From contig NZ_WRPA01000028.1 of assembly GCF_009831655.1 (NCBI RefSeq), positions 1-46,558 on the forward strand: DNA of 46,558 bases. Direction: 5' to 3'. The position numbers and the translations under genes were made by a program. The notes under the pieces are model-generated. The model saw only the letters and a list, made by a program, of their open reading frames with translations. It was not told the DNA's origin and did no database searches. Shown piece after piece: positions 7,684-15,370 of this stretch (positions are counted from its first letter, which is position 1; every line of letters starts with the position of its first letter). The DNA is from Shewanella insulae (GTDB lineage Bacteria > Pseudomonadota > Gammaproteobacteria > Enterobacterales > Shewanellaceae).

Positions 7684-8430
7684 ATGTGGAAATGGCTACA
7701 TTCTTACGCAGACCCTCAAAAAGCCTATAAGCTCTCGGGTACGCTGTTGCCTTGGTTTGCAACGCTTGCATTCCTCTTCATCGGTGTGGGTTCTATCTGG
7801 GGACTGTTATTTGCACCGGTAGACTACCAGCAGGGTGACAGTTACCGCATCATCTTCATCCACGTACCAGCGGCTTCCATGTCGATGTCGGCCTACATGG
7901 CAATGGCGACCTCAGCCTTTATTGGCCTGGTATGGCAGATCAAGTCGGCCGACTGGGCGGCGGCGGCCATTGCACCTATCGGTGCGGTCGTTACCTTTAT
8001 CGCCCTCATCACAGGTGCGGCCTGGGGTAAGCCTATGTGGGGCACTTGGTGGGTATGGGATGCACGCCTGACTTCAGAACTTGTATTGTTATTCCTCTAT
8101 CTGGGTGTCATCTCTCTATATGCCTCTTTCGAAGACAAGGTGCTCGCCGCTCGCGCCGCTGGTATCTTAGCCATAGTAGGTGTGATCAACATTCCTATCA
8201 TCAAGTACTCGGTAGAATGGTGGAACTCACTGCACCAACCCGCCACCATTAAGATCACTGAGAAGTCTTCCATGGCGCCCGAGATGCTATATCCACTGCT
8301 GATCAATATCTTAGGTTTCGGTCTGATGATAGGTGCCATCACTCTGATCCGTTTCAGAGCCGAAATCCTTGCCAGAAACGGCATGCGTCCCTGGGTAAGG
8401 GAACTTGCAAAAGCTGAAGGAGTCAAATAA
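7684..8430 (+). CDS. ccmC: Heme handling protein CcmC
   Basis: CcmC presents heme to CcmE at the periplasmic face and catalyses its covalent attachment. The 248-residue polytopic protein has a WWD motif (WGKPMWGTWWVWD, about 114-126) and histidines H60 and H184 at the positions used as axial heme ligands in E. coli. Its start is one base past the ccmB stop, and its stop overlaps the ccmD start as TAATG, which suggests translational coupling. All expected key residues are present. Confidence 0.97.
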   Translation: MWKWLHSYADPQKAYKLSGTLLPWFATLAFLFIGVGSIWGLLFAPVDYQQGDSYRIIFIHVPAASMSMSAYMAMATSAFIGLVWQIKSADWAAAAIAPIGAVVTFIALITGAAWGKPMWGTWWVWDARLTSELVLLFLYLGVISLYASFEDKVLAARAAGILAIVGVINIPIIKYSVEWWNSLHQPATIKITEKSSMAPEMLYPLLINILGFGLMIGAITLIRFRAEILARNGMRPWVRELAKAEGVK

Positions 8431-8630
8431 TGCAGTTCGATTCATTAGCAGATTTTTTTAACATGGGTGGCTACGCCTTTTATGTGTGGCTATCTTACGG
8501 CATAACCGCCTTCGCACTGGGGACTTTGATCGTGATGAGCCTACGCCAGAAGCGTAAGATCCTCACCGAGATATCGAAGAAGATGCAACGCGAAGAACGC
8601 CTCAAAGCCAACCGGAGTAAAGAACAGTGA
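8430..8630 (+). CDS. ccmD: Heme exporter small subunit CcmD
   Basis: CcmD is a small single-pass membrane protein that stabilises CcmE in the CcmABC complex and is needed for release of holo-CcmE. This one is 66 residues with one helix at about 15-38 and a basic, charged cytoplasmic tail (RQKRK...KKMQREERLK), the family pattern. It overlaps ccmC by one base and ccmE by four bases (GTGA), so it is embedded in a translationally coupled string. Confidence 0.93.
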   Translation: MQFDSLADFFNMGGYAFYVWLSYGITAFALGTLIVMSLRQKRKILTEISKKMQREERLKANRSKEQ

Positions 8631-9112
8631 ACGCCAGACGTAAGAAAAGACTCGCCTTAGCAACCGCCCTCATAGGTGGCGTCGCCGCCATCGCGTCCTT
8701 GCTACTTTATGCGCTCAATTCCAACTTGAACCTTTTCTATACCCCAACAGAAATTGTTCACGGTAAGAAAGACACAGGGGTTAAGCCCGAGATTGGTCAA
8801 CGTATCCGTGTCGGTGGTATGGTGACCGTTGGCTCCCTGGTGCGGGATCCCGATAGCCTGCATGTAGAATTCGCCGTTCACGATGCCGCCGGTGGCGAAG
8901 TCATGGTGACCTATGATGACCTACTGCCCGACCTCTTCCGTGAGGGACAAGGTATCGTCGCGCAGGGCGTACTGATTGAAGGTGGTAAGCTGGAAGCGAC
9001 CGAAGTATTGGCTAAGCATGACGAAAACTACATGCCGCCAGAAGTTGCCGAAGCCATGGGTCAGACCCATGAGAAACTCGATTATGACTCTTCACAGAAG
9101 TCTGGTTACTAA
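8627..9112 (+). CDS. ccmE: Heme chaperone CcmE
   Basis: CcmE is the periplasmic heme chaperone that binds heme covalently through a histidine and passes it to CcmF. The 161-residue product has a short basic cytoplasmic end, one membrane anchor (about 8-30), an OB-fold beta barrel, and the signature LAKHDENYMPPEV, giving covalent H131 and axial Y135 (H130/Y134 in E. coli). The start is GTG at 8627, overlapping ccmD. It is the last gene of ccmABCDE, and a terminator follows about 20 bp later. Confidence 0.97.
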   Translation: MNARRKKRLALATALIGGVAAIASLLLYALNSNLNLFYTPTEIVHGKKDTGVKPEIGQRIRVGGMVTVGSLVRDPDSLHVEFAVHDAAGGEVMVTYDDLLPDLFREGQGIVAQGVLIEGGKLEATEVLAKHDENYMPPEVAEAMGQTHEKLDYDSSQKSGY

Positions 9113-9131
9113 AACCAGATATCGAATAGCT

Positions 9132-9158
9132 AAAGGCCTCTTTTGAGGCCTTTTTTAT
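9132..9158 (+). terminator. Terminator of ccmABCDE
   Basis: AAAGGCCTC, loop TTTT, GAGGCCTTTTTT: a 9-bp stem and T run about 20 bp past the ccmE stop. Confidence 0.92.
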
Positions 9159-9173
9159 TGCCTGTTATCTACG

Positions 9174-9201
9174 TTGGCACAAAATCGTCTATAACTATGT
9201 A
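9174..9201 (+). promoter_or_regulatory. Weak promoter candidate for the substrate-binding-like gene
   Basis: TTGGCA (9174-9179), 16 bp, TATGTA (9196-9201), about 40 bp before the ATG at 9240. The match is modest and found by eye only. Confidence 0.3.
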
Positions 9202-9239
9202 AAAGACTTTGGGGTGAAATAATTTAGGGAATCCCGTCT

Positions 9240-10217
9240 ATGCGCATACTTGCCTGTCTCCTGCTACTCTGGGCCAGCCTACCCGTATCGGCCGCTAAGC
9301 TAATGTTTATTCATAGTTATCATGAAGGCTACCCTTGGGTACAAGACTATCGAAGAGCAATACTGGGTAATATTAGCGAGCCAACCAAGATGACGGAGAT
9401 CTATCTGGACTCCAAGCGTTTGCCCCGCGATGTCTATGTCAAACGCGCTGACAAGGCCTGGGAAGCCATTAAACGTGATAGACCAGACATCATATTACTC
9501 GCCGATGACAACGCCATATCCCTGCTAAGCGAGCGCATTGCCGCCACTGAGATCCCTGTGGTATTTCTTGGGCTCAATACCAACCCCAGAGATCATCGGC
9601 TGCAGGCCTATCGACAGTTCACCGGCATTCTAGAGCGTCCGCTATTCAAACGATCCCTTCTCCTGGTGGACTGCTTACTGCCAGACATGGATCGTAAGAA
9701 GCTGTTGATCCTATCGGACAACAGCGCCACTTCTCGCGCCGCCCTCAGCCCCATCAGCGACGATTTCAAACCTATTAAGATTGGCAAACTCATCATAGAC
9801 TTCACCCTAACCAACTCGGCAAAAGAGTGGCAGCAGGCAGTGCTTAATGCCAAGAAAGCCGGCTACCATGGCATATTTATCGCGCTTTACCATACGTTAA
9901 TGGCGCCTGGCGGCGACTACATGAAGCCTGACAGCATCATCGCTTGGACCGCCAATAACTCACCCGTGCCCCATTTCGGCTTCTGGGATTTCACCATAGG
10001 AAAACAGGCCAACGCAGGAGGCTATGTGCTTAATGGCTATGAACACGGCATCTTAGCCGCCAAGCTGGTCAATAGGCTCTTAGCGGGCGAGAGTGCGGCC
10101 GATCTTGGCTATATCAGCGACAGTAAGGGAATGTTCCGTTTTAGCCGCTCAGGGGTAGCCAGATGGAATCTCTCAATCCCTAAGGAGATGGCCGACAAGG
10201 CCGTTTGGGTAGATTAA
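9240..10217 (+). CDS. Orphan periplasmic substrate-binding-like protein
   Basis: A 325-residue exported protein with a signal peptide (about 1-18, PVSA), then a two-lobed alpha/beta fold like the ABC_sub_bind group. It opens with KLMFIHSYHEGYPWVQDY and has RPDIILLADDNAI near residue 80 and TEIPVVFLGLNTNP near 105. Related domains occur as free periplasmic binding proteins and as sensor domains of histidine kinases or diguanylate cyclases. There is no permease, ATPase or kinase gene beside it, so its partner is encoded elsewhere and its ligand is unknown. It has an AGGGA ribosome site, converges on rplQ, and shares a bidirectional terminator with it. Confidence 0.8.
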   Translation: MRILACLLLLWASLPVSAAKLMFIHSYHEGYPWVQDYRRAILGNISEPTKMTEIYLDSKRLPRDVYVKRADKAWEAIKRDRPDIILLADDNAISLLSERIAATEIPVVFLGLNTNPRDHRLQAYRQFTGILERPLFKRSLLLVDCLLPDMDRKKLLILSDNSATSRAALSPISDDFKPIKIGKLIIDFTLTNSAKEWQQAVLNAKKAGYHGIFIALYHTLMAPGGDYMKPDSIIAWTANNSPVPHFGFWDFTIGKQANAGGYVLNGYEHGILAAKLVNRLLAGESAADLGYISDSKGMFRFSRSGVARWNLSIPKEMADKAVWVD

Positions 10218-10231
10218 ATTTGAGGGCAATA

Positions 10232-10258
10232 AAAAAGCCGGGCAATGCCCGGCTTTTT
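10232..10258. terminator. Bidirectional terminator between the binding-protein gene and rplQ
   Basis: AAAAAGCCGGGC, loop AAT, GCCCGGCTTTTT: a 12-bp perfect stem with A and T tracts on its two sides. It therefore ends both the plus-strand gene and the minus-strand alpha operon. Confidence 0.92.
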
Positions 10259-10274
10259 ACAATGAACTTAAGTG

Positions 10275-10667
10275 TTACTCAGCAGCTTCTTCAACAGCTT
10301 CAGCAGCTTCTGGACGACCTACTAGTTCGATATACGCCATAGGCGCTTTATCACCAGTACGAAGACCGCACTTAAGGATACGGGTGTATCCACCAGGACG
10401 TTCCTGGTAGCGTGGACCCAATTCATTAAATAACTTACCTACGACTTCAGCGTCGCGAGTACGTGCAAATGCCAAACGACGGTTTGCAACACTGTCACTC
10501 TTAGCAAGTGTTATTAGAGGCTCAACTACGCGACGCAATTCTTTCGCCTTAGCTACAGTAGTCTTGATCACTTCGTGACGGACTAATGAACTTGCCATGT
10601 TACGGAACATAGCTTGACGATGACTGCTGTTACGGTTTAGTTGACGACCACTCTTACGATGGCGCAT
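10275..10667 (-). CDS. rplQ: 50S ribosomal protein L17
   Basis: L17 lies near the peptide exit tunnel of the large subunit and binds 23S rRNA. The 130-residue product starts MRHRKSGRQLNRNSSHRQA, the conserved family N terminus, and carries the RPGGYTRILK segment near residue 90. The tail is acidic and alanine-rich (EAAEAVEEAAE). It is the last gene of the alpha operon, 39 bp after rpoA, and ends at the bidirectional terminator at 10232-10258. Length is normal for the family (127 in E. coli). Confidence 0.98.
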   Translation of the reverse strand: MRHRKSGRQLNRNSSHRQAMFRNMASSLVRHEVIKTTVAKAKELRRVVEPLITLAKSDSVANRRLAFARTRDAEVVGKLFNELGPRYQERPGGYTRILKCGLRTGDKAPMAYIELVGRPEAAEAVEEAAE

Positions 10668-10706
10668 GACCTAATCCTTATTACCTAAATCTGTACAAAC
10701 TAGGAC

Positions 10707-11696
10707 TTATAGGTCGTCTGCTAAACTGGCTGGAGGCCAGTTTTCTAGACGCATACCTAATGAAAGTCCACGAGAAGCCAACACATCCTTAATTTCGGTA
10801 AGAGACTTCTTACCCAAGTTAGGAGTTTTAAGTAGCTCAACCTCAGTACGCTGTACCAGATCTCCGATGTAATGAATCGCTTCGGCTTTCAAACAGTTAG
10901 CCGAACGTACAGTTAGCTCTAGATCGTCGACAGGACGCAACAGAATTGGGTCGAACTCTGGTTTCTCTTCTTTCTGCTCTGGCTCAGTGACATCACGAAG
11001 CTCAACAAACGCATCTAGCTGTTCAGCCAGGATGGTTGCAGAACGACGAATCGCTTCCTCAGGATCGATAGTGCCGTTAGTGGTCATATCGATAACGAGT
11101 TTGTCCAAGTCAGTACGCTGTTCAACACGTGCTGCTTCAACGTTATAAGCAATACGCGCGACAGGTGAGAAAGATGAATCTACTAGCAGACGGCCAATTG
11201 GGCGATCGTCGTCTTCAGTTTGTGCACGAGCCGAAGCTGGTACATAACCACGACCACGCTCAACGCGGATACGCATGCTAATGTCATTGTTACCAGTCAG
11301 GTGACAGATAACATGATCAGGATTCATAATAGTAACATCACCATCGTGCGTGATATCTGCTGCGGTAACAGGGCCTGCGCCTGACTTGCTTAAAGTAAGC
11401 ATAGCCTCGTCTTTACCCTCGATAACCACTGCCAAACCTTTAAGGTTTAGTAGGATCTCTAGGATATCCTCTTGTACGCCTTCCTTGCTGCTGTATTCGT
11501 GCAGTACACCATCAATCTCGACTTCGGTAACCGCGCAGCCGGGCATAGACGACAATAGGATACGACGCAACGCGTTACCTAAAGTATGACCAAAACCACG
11601 CTCAAGCGGCTCCAGTGTAACCTTGGCACGTGTTGGGTTAACCTGCTCGATATCAACGAGACGCGGTTTAAGAAATTCTGTAACAGAACCCTGCAT
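10707..11696 (-). CDS. rpoA: RNA polymerase alpha subunit
   Basis: RpoA dimerises to start core polymerase assembly, and its C-terminal domain contacts UP elements and activators. The 329-residue product has the N-terminal assembly domain (about 1-235, with GFGHTLGNALRRILLSSMPG), an acidic linker (TEPEQKEEKPEF) and the C-terminal DNA-binding domain with TVRSANCLKAE, which contains the arginine equivalent to E. coli R265. It lies 24 bp after rpsD in the alpha operon, whose translation in E. coli is repressed by S4 at the rpsM leader. Length equals the E. coli protein. Confidence 0.99.
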   Translation of the reverse strand: MQGSVTEFLKPRLVDIEQVNPTRAKVTLEPLERGFGHTLGNALRRILLSSMPGCAVTEVEIDGVLHEYSSKEGVQEDILEILLNLKGLAVVIEGKDEAMLTLSKSGAGPVTAADITHDGDVTIMNPDHVICHLTGNNDISMRIRVERGRGYVPASARAQTEDDDRPIGRLLVDSSFSPVARIAYNVEAARVEQRTDLDKLVIDMTTNGTIDPEEAIRRSATILAEQLDAFVELRDVTEPEQKEEKPEFDPILLRPVDDLELTVRSANCLKAEAIHYIGDLVQRTEVELLKTPNLGKKSLTEIKDVLASRGLSLGMRLENWPPASLADDL

Positions 11697-11720
11697 TGTG
11701 TCCTCTCTTGTTTATTAGCT

Positions 11721-12341
11721 TTACTTAGAGTAAAGCTCGACGATCAGCTGTTCGTTAATATCCGCAGATAAATCGCTACGCTCTGGCAGACGCTTGAAAG
11801 CACCTTCCATCTTAGCGGCATCTACTTCAACCCATGTTGGCTTTTCGCGCTGAGAAGCAACCTCTAGAGCAGCTTTAATACGAGCTTGCTTTTGAGACTT
11901 CTCACGAACGCTAATTACATCATTCGCAGACACTTTGAATGATGGAACGTTAACAACGCGGCCGTTTACCATAATTGACTTATGGCTAACTAGCTGACGT
12001 GCTTCAGCACGGGTAGCACCAAAACCCATACGATAAACAACGTTATCTAAACGAGTTTCCAAAAGAGCAAGCAGGTTTTCACCAGTGTTACCTTTTAGAC
12101 GTGCAGCGTCTTTGTAGTAGTTACGGAATTGCTTTTCAAGCACACCATAAGTACGACGAACTTTTTGTTTTTCGCGCAGCTGAACGCCGTACTCAGACAA
12201 ACGTGCTTTACGAGCGCCGTGTTGTCCAGGTGCAGCTTCAAGCTTACACTTCGAATCAATTGCTCTCACACCGCTTTTCAGGAAAAGGTCTGTACCTTCT
12301 CGGCGAGTGAGCTTGAGCTTTGGACCCAAGTATCTTGCCAT
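11721..12341 (-). CDS. rpsD: 30S ribosomal protein S4
   Basis: S4 nucleates assembly of the 16S 5' domain, has helicase-like activity at the mRNA entry site, and represses its own operon by binding the rpsM leader. The 206-residue product begins MARYLGPKLKLTRREGTDLF and contains the S4-type RNA-binding segment around LETRLDNVVYRMGFGATRAEARQLVSHKSI (about residues 96-125). It is the cysteine-poor form without an N-terminal zinc knuckle. It lies 36 bp after rpsK and 24 bp before rpoA. Confidence 0.98.
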   Translation of the reverse strand: MARYLGPKLKLTRREGTDLFLKSGVRAIDSKCKLEAAPGQHGARKARLSEYGVQLREKQKVRRTYGVLEKQFRNYYKDAARLKGNTGENLLALLETRLDNVVYRMGFGATRAEARQLVSHKSIMVNGRVVNVPSFKVSANDVISVREKSQKQARIKAALEVASQREKPTWVEVDAAKMEGAFKRLPERSDLSADINEQLIVELYSK

Positions 12342-12377
12342 GTTCTTTCTCCAACTATCCTATTAAAAACGGGGCGA

Positions 12378-12770
12378 TTACACGCGACGTTTCTTAGGAG
12401 GACGACAACCATTATGAGGGATCGGCGTCACATCGGTAATGTTAGTTATCTTGTAACCAACCGCGTTCAGCGCTCGAATAGCTGACTCACGTCCTGGACC
12501 TGGACCCTTCACGAAAACTTCAAGGTTTTTAACACCGTAGTCCTGAGCAGCAACACCTGCGCGCTCAGCAGCTACCTGTGCAGCAAATGGGGTAGATTTA
12601 CGTGAACCACGGAAACCTGAACCACCAGAAGTTGCCCAAGAAAGTGCATTACCTTGACGATCTGTAATGGTGATAATTGTGTTGTTGAAAGATGCATGGA
12701 TATGAGCCATGCCATCAGCAACCTGTTTACGTACGCGCTTGCGCGTTGAACGTGACGGAACTTTAGCCAT
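12378..12770 (-). CDS. rpsK: 30S ribosomal protein S11
   Basis: S11 lies on the platform of the small subunit near the 3' end of 16S rRNA and the E site. The 130-residue product has [19 protein letters not shown] (about 22-40), the [15 protein letters not shown] helix, and the conserved C-terminal [17 protein letters not shown]. It is the second gene of the alpha operon, 17 bp after rpsM and 36 bp before rpsD. Length matches the family (129 in E. coli). No unusual feature seen. Confidence 0.98.
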
Positions 12771-12787
12771 ATTGGTTTACCTTCCCG

Positions 12788-13144
12788 TTACTTTCTAATT
12801 GGCTTACGTGGACCTTTGCGAGTACGCGCATTGGTCTTAGTACGTTGCCCACGAAGGGGCAGGCTACGACGGTGGCGGAGACCACGATAACAACCAAGGT
12901 CCATCAGACGCTTGATGTTCATAGAGATCTCACGACGCAAGTCACCTTCTACAATGTATTTAGCAACTTCTTCGCGTAGTGTGTCTATTTGAGCTTCGCT
13001 CAATTCCTTGATCTTAGCATCTTCAGCAATTGAAGTAGCCGCGCAGATTTGTTGTGCGCGAGTTAGTCCAATACCATAGATAGCAGTCAATGCAATGACT
13101 GTGTGCTTCTGATCAGGAATGTTAATGCCAGCGATACGGGCCAC
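12788..13144 (-). CDS. rpsM: 30S ribosomal protein S13 (GTG start)
   Basis: S13 sits in the head of the small subunit and contacts L5 and the P-site tRNA. The 118-residue product has [26 protein letters not shown] at its start and the conserved C-terminal [24 protein letters not shown]. The start codon is GTG, and GAGGAGTGCATAGTG precedes the coding sequence exactly as in E. coli. That GTG lies inside the S4-binding leader structure through which the alpha operon is translationally repressed. First gene of the alpha operon, 117 bp after rpmJ. Confidence 0.98.
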
Positions 13145-13185
13145 TATGCACTCCTCATAAGTTAAAGGCCATCTGTGAAAAGCCC
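13140..13185 (-). promoter_or_regulatory. Alpha operon leader, S4 repressor target
   Basis: The minus-strand leader from the predicted transcription start to the rpsM GTG reads TATCCT...CGGGCTTTTCAC...ATGG...GGAGTGCATAGTGGCCCG. These blocks match the E. coli alpha leader, which folds into the nested pseudoknot bound by ribosomal protein S4. The match was made by recognition; folding was not computed. Confidence 0.75.
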
Positions 13186-13188
13186 GGT

Positions 13189-13217
13189 AGGATACTCGAC
13201 AGATGACGATTTTGCAA
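13189..13217 (-). promoter_or_regulatory. Alpha operon promoter
   Basis: Minus strand: TTGCAA (13212-13217), 17-bp spacer, TATCCT (13189-13194). The GAGTATCCT context is the same as in the E. coli alpha promoter. Confidence 0.7.
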
Positions 13218-13223
13218 ATAATA

Positions 13224-13256
13224 TTTTGACCAGCTCAGAAACTGAGCTGGTCAAAA
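13224..13256 (-). terminator. 15-bp hairpin at the spc/alpha operon boundary
   Basis: A perfect 15-bp stem (TTTTGACCAGCTCAG and its complement) with a 3-nt loop, between rpmJ and the alpha promoter. On the minus strand it is followed by TATTATTT, not a solid U tract. It may be a partial terminator or an RNA-processing stem that shields the rpmJ 3' end. Confidence 0.6.
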
Positions 13257-13261
13257 AGTTT

Positions 13262-13375
13262 TTAGCCTTGACGCTGTTTGTGTTTTGGTTCAACACAGAT
13301 AACGCGTACAACGCCGCTACGCTTTACGATCTTGCAGTTACGGCAGATCTTCTTCACGGAAGCTCGAACTTTCAT
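13262..13375 (-). CDS. rpmJ: 50S ribosomal protein L36
   Basis: A 37-residue gene easily missed by length cut-offs. The product begins MKVRASVKKICRNCKIV and ends EPKHKQRQG. C11, C14, C27 and H32 form the CCCH zinc site of the zinc-containing (C+) form of L36, a small protein that organises 23S rRNA late in large-subunit assembly. The ATG at 13375 is 21 bp after the secY stop, and TAA is at 13264-13262. It is the last gene of the spc operon, as in E. coli, and is followed by a 15-bp hairpin. Confidence 0.97.
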   Translation of the reverse strand: MKVRASVKKICRNCKIVKRSGVVRVICVEPKHKQRQG

Positions 13376-13396
13376 TTCATCACTCCGTAAAGCTAC

Positions 13397-14737
13397 TTAG
13401 CGACCAAAGCGATCTAAGTTCGCTTTATTCACTAGGTTAGCTTTCTTCATCACAGACTCATACTGATGTGACATCATATGGGTCTGAACCTGAGCCATGA
13501 AGTCCATGATCACGACTACCATAATCAGTAGTGAAGTACCGCCAAAATAGAACTGTACTTTCCACGCGATTAACATGAACTCCGGAATTAAACAGATAAA
13601 GGTAATATATAATGCACCGGCCAGTGTCAGGCGAGTCATCACTTTATCTATATATCGCGAAGTCTGTTCTCCAGGACGGATCCCGGGAATAAACGCACCA
13701 CTCTTCTTCAGGTTGTCTGCCGTCTCACGCGGGTTAAATACCAACGCAGTATAGAAGAAACAGAAGAAGATAATCGCTGTTGCATACAACAATGAGTAAA
13801 GCGGCTGACCTGGCGATACTGCAAGTGAAAAATCACTTAACCAAGACAAGCCTTCATTCTGACCAAACCACTGAGCCAGTGTGCCTGGGAACAAAATGAT
13901 GCTTGACGCAAAGATTGGTGGAATCACACCTGCCATGTTGACCTTAAGCGGTAAGTGAGTGCTCTGTGCGGCAAACACCTTACGGCCCTGCTGACGCTTA
14001 GCATAGTTAACAACGATACGACGCTGTCCACGCTCAACAAACACAACAAAGTAGGTCACAGCAAATACGATCACTGCAATCAACAATAATACTAGTACGT
14101 TCAAGTCGCCTTGACGCGCCTGCTCGGCCGTTTGGCCGATAGCAGAAGGTAGACCGGCCACAATACCTGCGAAAATAAGAATCGAGATACCGTTGCCTAT
14201 GCCTCGTTCGGTGATCTGTTCACCCAGCCACATTAGGAACATGGTTCCCGTGACCAGACTCACTACAGCAACGAAGTAGAAACCGAATCCAAGGTTTACA
14301 ACTAAACCAGGAACCAGGTTTGGCAGACCCGTTGCGATACCGATCGCTTGGAATGTACCCAAGACCAGAGTGCCATATCGAGTGTACTGACTTATCTTCT
14401 TACGTCCTGATTCGCCTTCCTTTTTCAGTTCGGCCAATGCAGGATGTACCACAGTCAGTAGCTGCATGATAATCGATGCCGAGATGTACGGCATGATACC
14501 AAGAGCAAAGATAGAAGCACGTTCAAGGGCGCCACCAGAGAACATGTTGAACATGCCTAAGATGGTACCCTTCTGCTGATTAAACAGCTCTGCTAATACA
14601 GCTGCGTCAATACCAGGAATTGGTACGAACGAACCGGCTCTAAAGACGATAATCGCACCAATCACGAACAGGAGGCGGGTTTTCAATTCTGATAGACCGC
14701 CTTTCGCGCTTTTTAAATCAAGTCCTGGTTTTGCCAT
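13397..14737 (-). CDS. secY: Preprotein translocase subunit SecY
   Basis: SecY is the channel of the SecYEG translocon in the inner membrane. The product is 446 residues with ten hydrophobic helices, the plug-region sequence FNMFSGGALERASIFALGIMPYISASIIMQLL near residues 60-92, and the cytoplasmic RPGEQTSRYIDKVMTRLT loop. I start it at ATG 14737 (MAKPGLDLKSAKGGLSELK), which aligns with E. coli SecY and has GAGGAA upstream; an in-frame extension 18 codons longer runs into rplO and is unlikely. It lies 7 bp after rplO in the spc operon. SecE, its partner, is encoded at 40366-40737. Confidence 0.98.
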   Translation of the reverse strand: MAKPGLDLKSAKGGLSELKTRLLFVIGAIIVFRAGSFVPIPGIDAAVLAELFNQQKGTILGMFNMFSGGALERASIFALGIMPYISASIIMQLLTVVHPALAELKKEGESGRKKISQYTRYGTLVLGTFQAIGIATGLPNLVPGLVVNLGFGFYFVAVVSLVTGTMFLMWLGEQITERGIGNGISILIFAGIVAGLPSAIGQTAEQARQGDLNVLVLLLIAVIVFAVTYFVVFVERGQRRIVVNYAKRQQGRKVFAAQSTHLPLKVNMAGVIPPIFASSIILFPGTLAQWFGQNEGLSWLSDFSLAVSPGQPLYSLLYATAIIFFCFFYTALVFNPRETADNLKKSGAFIPGIRPGEQTSRYIDKVMTRLTLAGALYITFICLIPEFMLIAWKVQFYFGGTSLLIMVVVIMDFMAQVQTHMMSHQYESVMKKANLVNKANLDRFGR

Positions 14738-14744
14738 CGACGTA

Positions 14745-15179
14745 TTATTCCTCGATCTTTCCGCCGGCAGCTTCAATAGCTGCACGAGCACCTTTGGTTA
14801 CCTTCAGACCTTTAACGGTCACTGGGCGTTCAATGGTACCTGAAAGAACGACTTTAGCAAACTGTATGTTGCGAGTAACAAGATTCGCATCTTTCAGTGC
14901 ATTCAAGTCGACAACATCACCGTTAACTTTAGCCAGTTCGCTTACACGAATTTCGGCAGTTACCAACGCTTTACGCGAAGTAAAACCAAACTTAGGCAAA
15001 CGGATCTTAAGTGGCATTTGACCACCTTCGAAACCGACGCGAACGCCGCCGCCTGAACGTGACTTCTGACCCTTGTGACCGCGACCAGCAGTCTTACCTA
15101 GGCCAGAACCGATACCGCGACCTACACGCTTAGCTGCTGATTTTGCACCTGCAGCAGGTGATAGAGTATTCAATTTCAT
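14745..15179 (-). CDS. rplO: 50S ribosomal protein L15
   Basis: L15 binds 23S rRNA and helps late assembly of the large subunit. The 144-residue product has the glycine/arginine-rich N-terminal extension RVGRGIGSGLGKTAGRGHKGQKSRSGG (about 18-44), which reaches into the rRNA, and a globular C-terminal half ending KVTKGARAAIEAAGGKIEE. Three bases separate it from rpmD and seven from the chosen secY start, so the three genes are probably translationally coupled. Length is the same as in E. coli. Confidence 0.98.
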   Translation of the reverse strand: MKLNTLSPAAGAKSAAKRVGRGIGSGLGKTAGRGHKGQKSRSGGGVRVGFEGGQMPLKIRLPKFGFTSRKALVTAEIRVSELAKVNGDVVDLNALKDANLVTRNIQFAKVVLSGTIERPVTVKGLKVTKGARAAIEAAGGKIEE

Positions 15180-15182
15180 TGA

Positions 15183-15365
15183 TTAGTCCTCCACCTTAAC
15201 CATGTAGTAAACCTTGTTAATCATACCGCGAACAGCAGGAGTATCTTCCAGCTCAACGGTGTGATTAATACGGCGTAGACCTAGACCAGTCAAAGTGGCA
15301 CGATGCTTAGGCAAGCGGCCAATTGAACTCTTAGTCTGAGTTACTTTCAATGTTTTAGTAGCCAT
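15183..15365 (-). CDS. rpmD: 50S ribosomal protein L30
   Basis: L30 is a small large-subunit protein of the L30/L7e family that binds 23S rRNA near 5S. The 60-residue product has the family pattern TLKVTQTKSSIGRLPKHRATLTGLGLRRINHTVE followed by the C-terminal VRGMINKVYYMVKVE. It lies between rpsE (5 bp) and rplO (3 bp) in the spc operon, the usual place. Length matches E. coli (59), and nothing is missing. Confidence 0.97.
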   Translation of the reverse strand: MATKTLKVTQTKSSIGRLPKHRATLTGLGLRRINHTVELEDTPAVRGMINKVYYMVKVED

Positions 15366-15370
15366 GGTGC

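Noticed and set aside
14738..14791. Longer secY start
   Set aside because: The extra 18 codons overlap rplO and do not resemble SecY; ATG 14737 aligns with the family and has a ribosome site.
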